Under the pieces are notes generated by a model. The model was given only the letters and a program-made list of their open reading frames with translations. It did no database searches and was not told the origin of the DNA. From an uncultured bacterium (GTDB lineage Bacteria > Planctomycetota > UBA1135 > GCA-002686595), in NCBI GenBank assembly GCA_937905825.1, contig CALCXM010000011.1, positions 1-64,000 of the forward strand: a stretch of DNA of 64,000 nt, written 5' to 3'. Shown in pieces: positions 27,373 through 35,693 of the stretch. How positions within the stretch are numbered: position 1 is the stretch's first letter; every line of letters begins with the position of its first letter. A program made the position numbers and the translations under genes.

Positions 27373-27689
27373 CGGTTGTGCTCCTCAGCTGAGTCCGTGC
27401 CAAAAGCGACGGGACCCGATTCGGTAAGGCGATTGACTTGGGCGCGGCCATTCACAACCTGCACGACGTAGGTCCCGTCGGTTTCGAGGATGCGGTGCCA
27501 CAGACAGGGTTTCTTGGTGCTGTTCGATTTTCGCGCGCGTTGTTCGCCCTCCCGCTGAACGGGGATTCCCCGGCGAAAGGCAGCGTCCAACGCGGAGGGC
27601 GTGATGATCGTGAACGCGTCGAGGTACAGCACCTCGTCGGCTCCCATGTCGAGCACATCTTGCTCGCAGATCAATCGCTTGGAGGACAT
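27369..27689 (-). CDS. Small BMC-operon protein with EutQ-N-like segment
   Basis: A 106-residue protein of unknown function. Its first 45 residues (LICEQDVLDMGADEVLYLDAFTIITPSALDAAFRRGIPV) repeat the pattern seen at the N terminus of the adjacent ACT protein: an acidic helix start, a short strand, then ITPSALDAAFRRGI. The second half (CLWHRILETDGTYVVQVVNG) may form a small beta hairpin unit. It overlaps the ACT gene by four bases (ATGA) and follows the BMC-T gene by 24 bases, so it is firmly in the operon. It may help organise the cargo or bind a nucleotide or metal; none of this can be decided from sequence. Confidence 0.75.
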   Translation of the reverse strand: MSSKRLICEQDVLDMGADEVLYLDAFTIITPSALDAAFRRGIPVQREGEQRARKSNSTKKPCLWHRILETDGTYVVQVVNGRAQVNRLTESGPVAFGTDSAEEHNR

Positions 27690-27713
27690 CGAAAAAGGTC
27701 TCGGCGGGAACGC

Positions 27714-28307
27714 TTACAGGAAGCCGACGAGATCCGGGTGGGGACGGGCGATGACCACATCGCGCATGAGTTGTCCCTTCTCCTGGGCGTCCTTGGCTCC
27801 GGCCATCACGGCCGAGCGCACGTCACTCACTTCGCCGGTCAAGGTGAAAAAGCTCTTGCCGCCCAGCCCGTTGGCGATGCGCAACTCAAGCAGATCGACG
27901 GCAGAGGTCTTGAGGGCCACGTCCGCGGCGCTCACGGCGGAAGCCACGGTCGATGTTTGAATCACGCCCAAGGCGTCAAGGCTTCCGTTGATCTTGCCCT
28001 TGCGCCCCAAACCGATCGCGATCTGTTCGTGGGCCTGGGGAATCAGCAAAGAGTCCACGAGGGAGCTGCTGGCCACTTCGACGCCCCGTCGCAGGGCCGA
28101 CTCCAAGGCTTGCACGGAACCCGTGAAGAGCATCACGTACTTGCCCGGCTGCACCGGCTCCGAGAAGAGCATTTTGATGTCCGCTTCCCAAAGGATGGCG
28201 TCGGCCACCTCGATGCCACGGGGCACACAAGTCAGTTCGAGCACGGCGATGGCGGGCTGCAAGTCCGCGCCTTCGGTGAATTGGGGGTTGTGATCGTTTC
28301 GAGTCAT
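27714..28307 (-). CDS. BMC-T shell protein (tandem BMC domains, trimer-forming)
   Basis: The 197-residue protein has two BMC domains in tandem. The first (about 16-95) contains IAVLELTCVPRGIEVADAIL and GKYVMLFTGSVQALESALRRG; the second (about 110-185) contains KTSAVDLLELRIANGLGGKSFFTLTGEVSDVRSAVMAG. Such proteins form pseudohexameric trimers in the facets of microcompartment shells, with a central pore for metabolites or an Fe-S cluster. No pore Cys like that of PduT is obvious in the second domain. The start at 28307 (MTRNDHNPQFTEG) is chosen because earlier codons overlap the BMC-P gene region without homology. It sits between the BMC-P genes and the small EutQ-N-like gene. Confidence 0.9.
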   Translation of the reverse strand: MTRNDHNPQFTEGADLQPAIAVLELTCVPRGIEVADAILWEADIKMLFSEPVQPGKYVMLFTGSVQALESALRRGVEVASSSLVDSLLIPQAHEQIAIGLGRKGKINGSLDALGVIQTSTVASAVSAADVALKTSAVDLLELRIANGLGGKSFFTLTGEVSDVRSAVMAGAKDAQEKGQLMRDVVIARPHPDLVGFL

Positions 28308-28332
28308 CGTTCCTGGGGGGAGCCAATCGCTC

Positions 28333-28668
28333 CTAACGTGGTGTACTGGTTGCGCCCGGGGTTTGGTCGTGGTCCGCGGTCTGTCCGATGCGCCGGCCGT
28401 CCGCAAGGTCCATGGAGTCGACGATGGCCACGATGGCTGTCTGAAAGCCGATGTCGTGTCCCTTGCCGATCGCGTGGCGCGCCGCCCGGCCGTGGACCAC
28501 GAGCACGCGCTCGCCAATCCCGGCGGACACGGTGTCAACCGCGATCATCGTCTCGGCGCTCTTGTCGCCGTCGGTGGTGAAGGGCCGCACGACCATTAGG
28601 CGCAGCCCGCTCAAGGTGGACTCTTTTTGGGTGGCCCAGACGTTGCCGATCACAGTGCAAATGTGCAT
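28333..28668 (-). CDS. BMC-P shell vertex protein (EutN/CcmL family), copy 2
   Basis: BMC-P proteins form pentamers that cap the vertices of microcompartment shells. The 111-residue product begins MHICTVIGNVWATQKESTLSGLRL, the standard EutN/CcmL N terminus, and has the GIGERVLVVHGRAARHA core that lines the pentamer. The start at 28668 shares one base with the stop of the upstream BMC-P gene (TGATG), so translation is coupled. The C-terminal tail DGRRIGQTADHDQTPGATSTPR is longer and more polar than in minimal family members. The 20-residue extension in the track ORF lies inside the neighbouring gene and is rejected. Confidence 0.92.
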   Translation of the reverse strand: MHICTVIGNVWATQKESTLSGLRLMVVRPFTTDGDKSAETMIAVDTVSAGIGERVLVVHGRAARHAIGKGHDIGFQTAIVAIVDSMDLADGRRIGQTADHDQTPGATSTPR

Positions 28669-29018
28669 CAGTTCGTCCCCCCGCTGCTGGCCGAAACGCT
28701 TCCGAGCCGGGGCGTGCTCGAGCGCCAACTGTCGGGCGCGCTCGGAACATCGAAGTCGTCGACGATGCCCACCACCGCGGCTTCGTAGGCGTAGTCGCCG
28801 TCTCCGCCGCAGGCCACGCGCGCCGCCTTGCCGAAGGCCACGATCACGTGCTCGCCAACACCTGCGCCGATCGGATCCGCGGCGACCACGGGCGAGACCT
28901 TGCCATTGGCAGGGTCATCGTTGGCGTCCACCGGTTCGATCACGAGCAAGCGCTTGCCCTCTAGGTCCGCGTTCTTGCGCGTCGCCCAGACCTCACCAAT
29001 CACACGTCCGAGGAACAT
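28668..29018 (-). CDS. BMC-P shell vertex protein (EutN/CcmL family), copy 1
   Basis: A 116-residue paralogue of the adjacent vertex protein. The start MFLGRVIGEVWATRKNADLEGKRL and the core GVGEHVIVAFGKAARVACGG identify the EutN/CcmL fold. Many BMC loci encode several BMC-P paralogues; here two are consecutive. Its start lies one base beyond the stop of the CsoS1D-like BMC-T gene and its stop overlaps the next BMC-P start. The C-terminal Ser-rich tail (SWRSSTPRLGSVSASSGGTN) is not part of the core fold. Confidence 0.92.
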   Translation of the reverse strand: MFLGRVIGEVWATRKNADLEGKRLLVIEPVDANDDPANGKVSPVVAADPIGAGVGEHVIVAFGKAARVACGGDGDYAYEAAVVGIVDDFDVPSAPDSWRSSTPRLGSVSASSGGTN

Positions 29019-29019
29019 G

Positions 29020-29670
29020 CTAGTGATGCTCCTTGGTGTTGGCGCGCCCGGGGATCTCGGCCAGGGTAGCTTCGATCGCAGCCACGGCCTGCTCGATATC
29101 GGCGTCGCTTCCGGCGAGCTGCAAGCGGCCGACAGCGCCGTTGTTTTGCAAATCCACCAAACGCACGCTCGAGGCCTTCTCCGCCTCGTTGGCAGCGATC
29201 AAGGCAAATACTGCGGGAGAGACTTCCAAGGTGTAGAGCGTGTCACCGCCCAAGATCAACATGCCATTGCGCGAACGGTTGATCAGCATCGCCTGGTGAT
29301 CGTCGATGCGCCGGATGATGCGGCTCGTCAGGATCGCAGGCTTCAAGCCTTCCCCGGCACTCGCCCCCATCTCCTTGAGCACCACTTCCCTGGCCATGTG
29401 CACTTGGCTCTGGTCCGGTCCGTGAACCTCCATCGTCCCGTAGGAACGTTCCGTAATCATGGCGCCCGGCCGAACGTCGCAGCTCTTGAGCGCGATGTCG
29501 AGCAAGGAACTCACCACGATTCCCGGACAAACCTCTAGCCACAGAGCGGTCTCTCCGGCGATCGGAAAGTAGCCGTCCGAATTCGACGCGATGGTCGCGG
29601 CGAATTGCGGTTGCAGCTGATCGAGCAACACGACGCCGCGCAGCTCGGAGGTGAGTGGGGTCTGGGCCAA
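29020..29670 (-). CDS. BMC-T shell protein of the CsoS1D/CcmP double-layer type
   Basis: The 216-residue protein matches circularly permuted tandem BMC proteins such as carboxysomal CsoS1D and CcmP. Diagnostic segments are ELRGVVLLDQLQPQFAATIA, CPGIVVSSLLDIALKSCDV, ITERSYGTMEVHG, ILTSRIIRRIDDHQAMLINR and ALIAANEAEKASSVRLVDLQ. In characterised relatives two trimers stack face to face, and the large central pore is gated by conserved side chains, allowing passage of bulky metabolites. The gene lies between the second BMC-H gene (57 bases away) and the BMC-P pair. It is clearly distinct from the other BMC-T in this operon, so the shell has at least two pore types. Confidence 0.9.
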   Translation of the reverse strand: MAQTPLTSELRGVVLLDQLQPQFAATIASNSDGYFPIAGETALWLEVCPGIVVSSLLDIALKSCDVRPGAMITERSYGTMEVHGPDQSQVHMAREVVLKEMGASAGEGLKPAILTSRIIRRIDDHQAMLINRSRNGMLILGGDTLYTLEVSPAVFALIAANEAEKASSVRLVDLQNNGAVGRLQLAGSDADIEQAVAAIEATLAEIPGRANTKEHH

Positions 29671-29727
29671 GAGACTGGAGGGTTAGCTCATTCCGCCCTT
29701 CGCAAAGGAAAGGGCAGCGAACGAAAC

Positions 29728-30018
29728 CTAGTTGCCTTCCGGCGCTTTGGGCAGGAATGCTTCCAGTTCGCCAGCGGGGCGCGGGATCACGTGCTGGCTA
29801 AGCAGCTCGCCAACGCGACGCGCGGCGGCACCACCGGCTTCGACGGCGGCTTTGACCGCGCCGACTTCACCACGCACCATGATCGTGACGAGGCCTCCAC
29901 CGGAGATCTCCTTACCGATCAGGGTCACGCGTGCTGCCTTGCACATGGCGTCGGCGGCTTCCACGGCTCCGACGAGACCACGCGTCTCGATCAGGCCCAA
30001 TGCAATGTTGCTAGTCAT
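29728..30018 (-). CDS. BMC-H shell protein, copy 2
   Basis: A 96-residue hexameric shell protein with the canonical opening [29 protein letters not shown] and the pore strand [25 protein letters not shown]. The C terminus [21 protein letters not shown] is typical of PduA/CcmK-like proteins. It shares most of its sequence with the BMC-H at the head of the operon, so the two are recent paralogues or co-assembling partners. It follows the aldehyde dehydrogenase gene by 67 bases. Confidence 0.95.
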   Translation of the reverse strand: MTSNIALGLIETRGLVGAVEAADAMCKAARVTLIGKEISGGGLVTIMVRGEVGAVKAAVEAGGAAARRVGELLSQHVIPRPAGELEAFLPKAPEGN

Positions 30019-30085
30019 CTGTTCTGTGAGTGAGTTTGGAACCCATTGGGGTTCTTAAGAAAAGTGTTCGTTCGAGACGGGCGCA

Positions 30086-32023
30086 TCAGCCTTCGCAGAC
30101 GCCCGTTTGTACGTTCAAGAGAGAGCAGCCGCGGCAGGGTCCCAAGGGACAAGTCTCGCCTGCATGGCTAAGGATCGTTTCGATGTCCAGCGTGCTGAGC
30201 ACGGGCCGCGGGGCGGCTTTTGGACGCCCGCCAGGACGCGGCGTCTGCGCCGGGCGCGGGCCTTGACCTGGGACGTTCTTCGTGAAGACCGGCGCGCTCT
30301 TGAGGCCCGGCTGCACCTTGGACTGCATCCCGGAGCCGGATGGCTTGGGCGCCTGCGGGATCAGAACCGGTTGCGGAGCCGGGATCGGACGCGTGGGAGC
30401 AGGTTGCGGCGCGCTGCGCTGAATCGGAGGCGCGGGGCTCGGCGCTTGCGCACGCGGGGACCCGCCAAAGGTCGGGTTGCCTTGCCAGTTGCTCGTGGTG
30501 TTGATCGCCGAGCTGATCGACTTGGATCGCAAGCTCGGGGCAAGCGCCGGATCGCCTTCCATGTTGGAACCGCGCGGGGCGAGCTGGCCGCCCATGCTGG
30601 CCGCGAGGGCGTGATCCTTCGCCTCTTGTTCGCGCCAATCGCGACGCACGTAGGCCACGCGCTTGATGTTGAGCAGGTGCCGCGCGGAGATGTTGTCCGA
30701 GCTGATGTTGCCCGCTTGCGGACCGCAGCCCAGGCTCACGGATGGATCCAAGTGGGTGCTGTAACCGACCGCGCCCATGGACGTCGGTCCATTGACGATG
30801 ATGCGGCTCGCGGGCTTCTCCAAGAAGAAGGCGTCCAGGACTTCCTGGTCCTCCGCGTGAATCCCCATGGTGTGGCCCAATCCGCCGTGCTTGAGGGTCT
30901 GCATGCAAATGTCGCAACCCTCCTGCCAACCGTCGACCACGTGCACGGAAAGCACCGGGCACAGGATCTCGATCGTGAGCGGCCAATCCCGCCCGACACC
31001 ACCTTGCGGGCAAAGCAGAACAGTCGTGTGCTCTGGCACATGGAAACCCGCGGCACGCGCGATCTTGTCCGGGTCCTGCCCCACCACTTCGGCGTTCATC
31101 ATGCCGTTGCGGTTGCAGTGGCGTGCGAGCATGGCGGTTTCGCGCTCGTCGCACAAATAGGCACCGCGCTTCAACAGCTCGCCCATCAACTCGTCATAGA
31201 TGGGGCGGTCCGCGACGATGGCCTGTTCCGAACAGCAGAAGGTTGCGTTGTCGAAGCTCTGGCTCGTGACGATGGCGCGCGCCACCTCGCAGGGCTTGGC
31301 GGAACGATCCACGTAGACCGGCACGTTGCCAGGACCGACGCCATAGGCCGGGCGCCCCGAGCTGTAGGCGGCCTTGACCAAGCCCTCCCCGCCGGTGGCC
31401 AAGATGATGGCCGTGTCCTTGCTCTTCATCAGCTCGCCGGTGGACTCCAGGGTCGGCTCCTGCAGGGCGATCACTAGGTCCGGGGGGGCTCCCACCGACT
31501 GAATCGCGCGACGCATGATTTCGACCGTTTGGGCGATGCAACGGATGGCGCGCGGGTGCGGCGAGAGCACGATCGCATTGCGACCCTTCACACTCACCAA
31601 AGCCTTGAAAGCGGCTGTAGACGTGGGATTCGTGGTGGGAACGATTCCAGCGATGATGCCCGAAGGGGTGGCCACTTCCACCAACCCGCGGCCAACGTCG
31701 CGGCGGATCACTCCGACTGTTTTCTCGTCCTTGATCGAGTCCCAAGTCCCCATCGAACCAAACAGGTTCTTGAGGATCTTGTAGTGCACGCGACCGATGC
31801 CCGTCTCGTCCACGGCGAGCCGCGCGAGTTCGTACGCGTTGTCCCGAACCGCGTGGGCCATGGCTTCACAAACGCGGTCGATTTGCGCTTGGGAGTAACG
31901 GCTCACTGCCTTTTGCGCCACCTTGGCCTTGGCCAACGCGCTGCGCACTTCTTGCAGGGACCGCAGATCGGGATCGAGTGTTGCCACGGGGATTCTTCGC
32001 GGAACGGCGGGCTTTCGCCCCAC
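30086..32023 (-). CDS. CoA-acylating aldehyde dehydrogenase with Pro-rich linker and C-terminal Cys-rich encapsulation-like tail
   Basis: Residues about 20-480 are an EutE/PduP-type acylating aldehyde dehydrogenase, which converts an aldehyde and CoA to acyl-CoA with NAD+. Visible motifs are GIIAGIVPTTNPTSTAAFKA, the nucleotide-side ATGGEGLVKAAYSSGRPAYGVGPGN, and the catalytic Cys263 in FDNATFCCSEQ. A long Pro/Ala-rich linker (about 515-605) follows. The tail STLDIETILSHAGETCPLGP begins with an amphipathic helix, as in encapsulation peptides, and ends with four Cys spaced C-x4-C-x2-C-x9-C. The 645-residue length exceeds typical EutE/PduP (about 460). The ORF starts with GTG at 32023; a second GTG at 31987 (VATLDPDLRSLQE) is equally plausible. 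It is the only recognisable enzyme of the classical BMC core here. Confidence 0.92.
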   Translation of the reverse strand: MGRKPAVPRRIPVATLDPDLRSLQEVRSALAKAKVAQKAVSRYSQAQIDRVCEAMAHAVRDNAYELARLAVDETGIGRVHYKILKNLFGSMGTWDSIKDEKTVGVIRRDVGRGLVEVATPSGIIAGIVPTTNPTSTAAFKALVSVKGRNAIVLSPHPRAIRCIAQTVEIMRRAIQSVGAPPDLVIALQEPTLESTGELMKSKDTAIILATGGEGLVKAAYSSGRPAYGVGPGNVPVYVDRSAKPCEVARAIVTSQSFDNATFCCSEQAIVADRPIYDELMGELLKRGAYLCDERETAMLARHCNRNGMMNAEVVGQDPDKIARAAGFHVPEHTTVLLCPQGGVGRDWPLTIEILCPVLSVHVVDGWQEGCDICMQTLKHGGLGHTMGIHAEDQEVLDAFFLEKPASRIIVNGPTSMGAVGYSTHLDPSVSLGCGPQAGNISSDNISARHLLNIKRVAYVRRDWREQEAKDHALAASMGGQLAPRGSNMEGDPALAPSLRSKSISSAINTTSNWQGNPTFGGSPRAQAPSPAPPIQRSAPQPAPTRPIPAPQPVLIPQAPKPSGSGMQSKVQPGLKSAPVFTKNVPGQGPRPAQTPRPGGRPKAAPRPVLSTLDIETILSHAGETCPLGPCRGCSLLNVQTGVCEG

Positions 32024-32060
32024 TCATGAACAGAGCAGGACGCGCGCCATTCCCGGTGGA

Positions 32061-32357
32061 TTACTGCTTGTCTTTGGTCGGCGTCAGCGGCGGCAGAATC
32101 TGCCAGACGCTGTCGTGCGGACGCGGAATCACGTGCACGCTAACCAGTTCGCCAACTCGGCGAGCGGCGGCAGCACCGGCGTCGGTAGCGGCTTTGACAG
32201 CCCCGACTTCCCCGGCAACGAACATGGTGACGAGTCCACCAGTGGCGCGCTCCTTTCCAAAGAGGTCAACCATGGCGGCTTTCACCATGGCGTCAGCAGC
32301 TTCGATCGATCCAACGAGACCTCTTGTCTCGACCATGCCTAGGGCGACAGACTTCAT
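32061..32357 (-). CDS. BMC-H shell protein, copy 1 (first gene of the operon)
   Basis: A 98-residue hexameric shell protein: [29 protein letters not shown] and the pore strand [24 protein letters not shown], then [11 protein letters not shown]. The ATG at 32357 is used; the track's earlier start is a GTG three codons upstream. AGGTG lies about eight bases before the ATG. Being the promoter-proximal gene fits the high dosage needed for the major shell protein. The aldehyde dehydrogenase gene follows within 40 bases. Confidence 0.95.
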   Translation of the reverse strand: MKSVALGMVETRGLVGSIEAADAMVKAAMVDLFGKERATGGLVTMFVAGEVGAVKAATDAGAAAARRVGELVSVHVIPRPHDSVWQILPPLTPTKDKQ

Positions 32358-33075
32358 GGGGAACACCTACTTGGGGTGGGAAAAGTGGGGACGAGTCCCG
32401 CGGGGGTTGAACGGTGTCATGTCGGGGGGTCTCTTGGGGGTCTCTTGCCCCCGAGCGTCCAATCCACAAGGAATGGTGCCCTCCGCGGCGGGGATTCTAG
32501 GCTCGGCACGGGGAAATTGCCACGGACAGGTGGGGTCCCCGACAAAGGTCTATGCCTGCCTGGAAGCTAAGGTCCAGTTGCCCCCCCGACCGGGTGCACT
32601 CGGGAACTGCGTCGCATGAGTGTGGATCCGGAGCGAGAGGAGCTCCACAACCCGCGGAGCCTCCAGGGCTCGGACCCACACCCCGGTTGCGGGAGGGCCT
32701 GGTGACACTCGCGCTTCGCCGAAGATCTGCGAAACGTGCCTCGCCGGCCCCAAACTTTGGACAACCGGCCACCTCCGGGGCTCACCGGGCGAGGAGCCCC
32801 CGGCCCCGCCCACATCGTTGCTACGCAGTTCCACGGGGCACAGATTAGGGGCGTTTCGCTGAGCGGAAGGGCTCGCCGCGCCAGCCTCCGGCCCGTAGAA
32901 ACACCCCTTCCAGCCCCCCTCCCGAGCGAAATCGAACCCCCGGGGACCCCACAGGCAACTCGCGCTAGATCCCGGGAACTCCTGATTAAAAAAGTGTGTC
33001 AAGATGAGGCGTTGACCCTCTCCGGCCCCCCCCTCTGGCCCGGATGATCCCTCTTCTTCACCTAACAATCCAATC
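32358..33075. other. Divergent region upstream of the BMC operon and the metalloprotease gene
   Basis: About 720 bases with only overlapping, low-quality ORFs and no recognisable product. On the BMC side it holds a possible leader hairpin (CTC..GGGGG and CCCCC GAG, 32431-32455) within two direct copies of GGGGGTCTCTT. I see no cobalamin riboswitch and no adjacent regulator gene. Both promoters must be here, but no convincing -35/-10 pair is visible. Confidence 0.4.
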
Positions 33076-35589
33076 ATGAGACCTGCGACACTCCCCACGC
33101 TGGCCTGCGCTGTGCTTTTCGGAGCCCCCGCCTTTGCCCAGGGCACCCGCCCCTTCCCCATGCCGACCGCTGCCAGTGACCCCGCCCTTGGCACCGTCAC
33201 CGTCATCCCCGACTTCGAGCAGTTCAAAGAGCTCACGACCCGCCAGCAGGTGACCCTCGAGGACCTGTACCTCCCGGGCGGCGACGTGCTCGACCTCCAA
33301 TTGGAGCGCATCGACCTCGCTCGTTTGAAGTACAGCTTTGTGGTCGACGGCCGGGCTCGGCCTGACTTGCTCGACGACCTCGACATCTCGGTTTGGAAAG
33401 GAGAAGTCGTCGGCCAGCCGAACTCCGAAGTGTTCTTGTCCTTCTCCCGTGAAGGCTCCCGTGGTTGGATCCAACAGGGCACAGAGGTCATGCACCTCAT
33501 GCCGCAGCCGAACGCTCAAGGCAACTGGGCGGAGGGCAGCTCCATCTTCGTTAGCGAGGACACCCTCAATCAGCTCGGGAATCGCCTCGATGGCTTCTGC
33601 GACTACGACGAAGTGTCTGGATCCCTCGGCGAGCGCACGCGCACTGCCCCGACCCTGACCCAGGCTGACTTGGACGCGCAGGCGATGACCCAAGCACTGG
33701 GAAGCAGCTGCAACTTCCGCGAGTGTGCAATCGCTCTCGAAACCGACTACCAGCTCTTCCAGGTCTTCGGCAGCCTCGGCGCCGAAACCGCCTACGTGAC
33801 GTCCTTGACGGCAGCCGCGAGTGATCGTTACCAGACTTCCGTCAACACGGTCCTGACGTTCCCCTACATCCAGTTCTACACCACGAGCAACGATCCCTGG
33901 TCTTCTCCTGAAGGTGGTGGAAGCAGCATCGACATGCTGAACGAGTTCCAAGCCGCTTGGGTTGGAAGCATTCCCACCGGCGCGCGCATCGGTCACTTCC
34001 TGAGTGGTGCTGGCCTCGGTGGCGGCGTCGCTTGGCTCGACATCCTTTGCAACGACACCTACAACTTCTCGGTCAGTGGCAACATCAACGGCAACCTGAG
34101 TTTCCCGATCACCCAGAACCCCAACAACTGGGACTTCATCGTGTTCACGCACGAACTGGGACACAACTTCGGAACGCCCCACACCCACGACTACTGCCCC
34201 CCGCTCGACCAGTGCGCTCCTAGCGGTTACTTCGGTCAGTGCCAGAACAGCCAAGTGTGCACCAACCAAGGCACGCTCATGAGCTACTGCCACCTGTGCA
34301 GCGGCGGCACCGGCAACGTCACGACCTTCTTCCACCCTGCAGCGATCGCGACCATGCAGCCCCTCGTGGACTCCTGCTTGCCGTTGTACACGGGTGCAAA
34401 CGTGACCCCCCCGAGCTTGATTAGCTCCACGGGAACCACCGCAGTGGACGCCGAGATTGTTGGCAACATCCAAGGCAACGTGAGCTTGAACTACCGCTAC
34501 AACGGCGGAAGCTACACCGCGATCACGATGAGCAGCACCGGCGGCAACAACTTCACGGGCAACCTTCCGGCAGCCAACTGCTCGGATACCCCGGAGTTCT
34601 ACATCAGCTACACGGATGCGAGCTGTGGCCCGGTGACCGTCCCCGAGGGTGGCGCGACGACTCCTTTCACGGCCAGCGTGGGAACCGCAACGACGGTCTT
34701 CGCGGATGACTTCAACGCCGACAACGGTTGGACCACCCAAAACCTGGGCGCCACCAGCGGCGACTGGCAGCGCGGCGTGCCCGTCAACGACGGCGGCTGG
34801 GACTACGACCCGATCTCTGACGGCGACGGCAGCGGATCCGCTTACTTGACCCAAAACGAAAGCGGCAACACGGACGTCGATGGCGGCTCCGTGCGCTTGT
34901 TCTCGCCGGTGCTCGACATGAGCGCGAATGGTGTTCAGTTGGAGTACCAGTACTTCCTGCGCCTCTCCAACCAAGATGGTGGAGACAAGCTGGAGCTGGA
35001 GCTCAGCCCGAACGGCTCGAGTGGTCCCTGGACCAGCATCGCTGTGCACGACACGGACGGCGGCCTCGGCTGGCGTTCGCACTCGATCGACATGTCCACC
35101 ACGGGCGTGACGCTCGGGTCCAACATGATGATTCGCGTGACCGCTAACGACGCCGATGCTCAGAGCATCGTCGAAGCCGGTTTCGACGGATTCGATCTGA
35201 GCAGCGTAAGCTGCGGCAACGGAGGCCCGGTCTCCTACTGCGCTGGCAATGGCAACTCTGCCTTCCCCGGCGGAGCGATCCTGAACCACACCTCCGGCAC
35301 CCCTGGCGGGCCCATGAACTTCTTGGTGACCGACCTCCCAAACACTCCCGGGTTGCTCTTCTTCGGTCCCCAGCAGCAGGACGCGCCCTTCGGCTGTGGA
35401 CGCCTGTGCGTGGGCGGTCAACTGACGCGCTCCAACGTGTTCACCGCCTCGGGCAACGTGGTCAACGCCAGCTTCGACACGACGGGGATCGCTTCGACCC
35501 CCTTCAACATCCAGTACTGGTACCGTGACGTCGCCAACCAGATCTCCTGTGGCGGAGCGTTCAACACGTCGAACGCCATCGGGTTCTAG
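33076..35589 (+). CDS. Secreted metzincin metalloprotease (reprolysin-like) with shared C-terminal domain
   Basis: An 837-residue exported zinc protease. The signal peptide is MRPATLPTLACAVLFGAPAFA. The catalytic site is HELGHNFGTPHTH with zinc ligands His359, His363 and His369 and Glu360 as base; the Met-turn is GTLMSYCHLC downstream, which together define a metzincin, closest to ADAM/reprolysin (M12B-like). A pro-region occupies about residues 25-200. Beta-rich domains follow, and the last 125 residues (from SYCAGNGNSAFPGGAI to PFNIQYWYRDVANQISCGGAFNTSNAIGF) are the domain shared with two other secreted proteins in this window. The gene stands alone and ends in a strong terminator. Confidence 0.9.
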   Translation: MRPATLPTLACAVLFGAPAFAQGTRPFPMPTAASDPALGTVTVIPDFEQFKELTTRQQVTLEDLYLPGGDVLDLQLERIDLARLKYSFVVDGRARPDLLDDLDISVWKGEVVGQPNSEVFLSFSREGSRGWIQQGTEVMHLMPQPNAQGNWAEGSSIFVSEDTLNQLGNRLDGFCDYDEVSGSLGERTRTAPTLTQADLDAQAMTQALGSSCNFRECAIALETDYQLFQVFGSLGAETAYVTSLTAAASDRYQTSVNTVLTFPYIQFYTTSNDPWSSPEGGGSSIDMLNEFQAAWVGSIPTGARIGHFLSGAGLGGGVAWLDILCNDTYNFSVSGNINGNLSFPITQNPNNWDFIVFTHELGHNFGTPHTHDYCPPLDQCAPSGYFGQCQNSQVCTNQGTLMSYCHLCSGGTGNVTTFFHPAAIATMQPLVDSCLPLYTGANVTPPSLISSTGTTAVDAEIVGNIQGNVSLNYRYNGGSYTAITMSSTGGNNFTGNLPAANCSDTPEFYISYTDASCGPVTVPEGGATTPFTASVGTATTVFADDFNADNGWTTQNLGATSGDWQRGVPVNDGGWDYDPISDGDGSGSAYLTQNESGNTDVDGGSVRLFSPVLDMSANGVQLEYQYFLRLSNQDGGDKLELELSPNGSSGPWTSIAVHDTDGGLGWRSHSIDMSTTGVTLGSNMMIRVTANDADAQSIVEAGFDGFDLSSVSCGNGGPVSYCAGNGNSAFPGGAILNHTSGTPGGPMNFLVTDLPNTPGLLFFGPQQQDAPFGCGRLCVGGQLTRSNVFTASGNVVNASFDTTGIASTPFNIQYWYRDVANQISCGGAFNTSNAIGF

Positions 35590-35609
35590 TCTGAGCCTGC
35601 GCTGATTTG

Positions 35610-35647
35610 CGGCCGGTCCGGGAAGCTCCCGGGCCGGCCGTTTTTTT
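35610..35647 (+). terminator. Rho-independent terminator of the metalloprotease gene
   Basis: CGGCCGG and CCGGCCG form the outer stem and CCGGGA/TCCCGG the inner one around AGC, followed by TTTTTTTG on the plus strand, 21 bases after the stop codon. It is a strong intrinsic terminator. Confidence 0.93.
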
Positions 35648-35693
35648 GTTGGGAGCCCACGCCGCTCCTGCCGAAAGGTATGCTTAACCACCT

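Noticed and set aside
33058-35691. 877-residue minus-strand ORF
   Set aside because: It is a shadow of the metalloprotease gene, which has a signal peptide, HExxHxxGxxH site and terminator on the plus strand.
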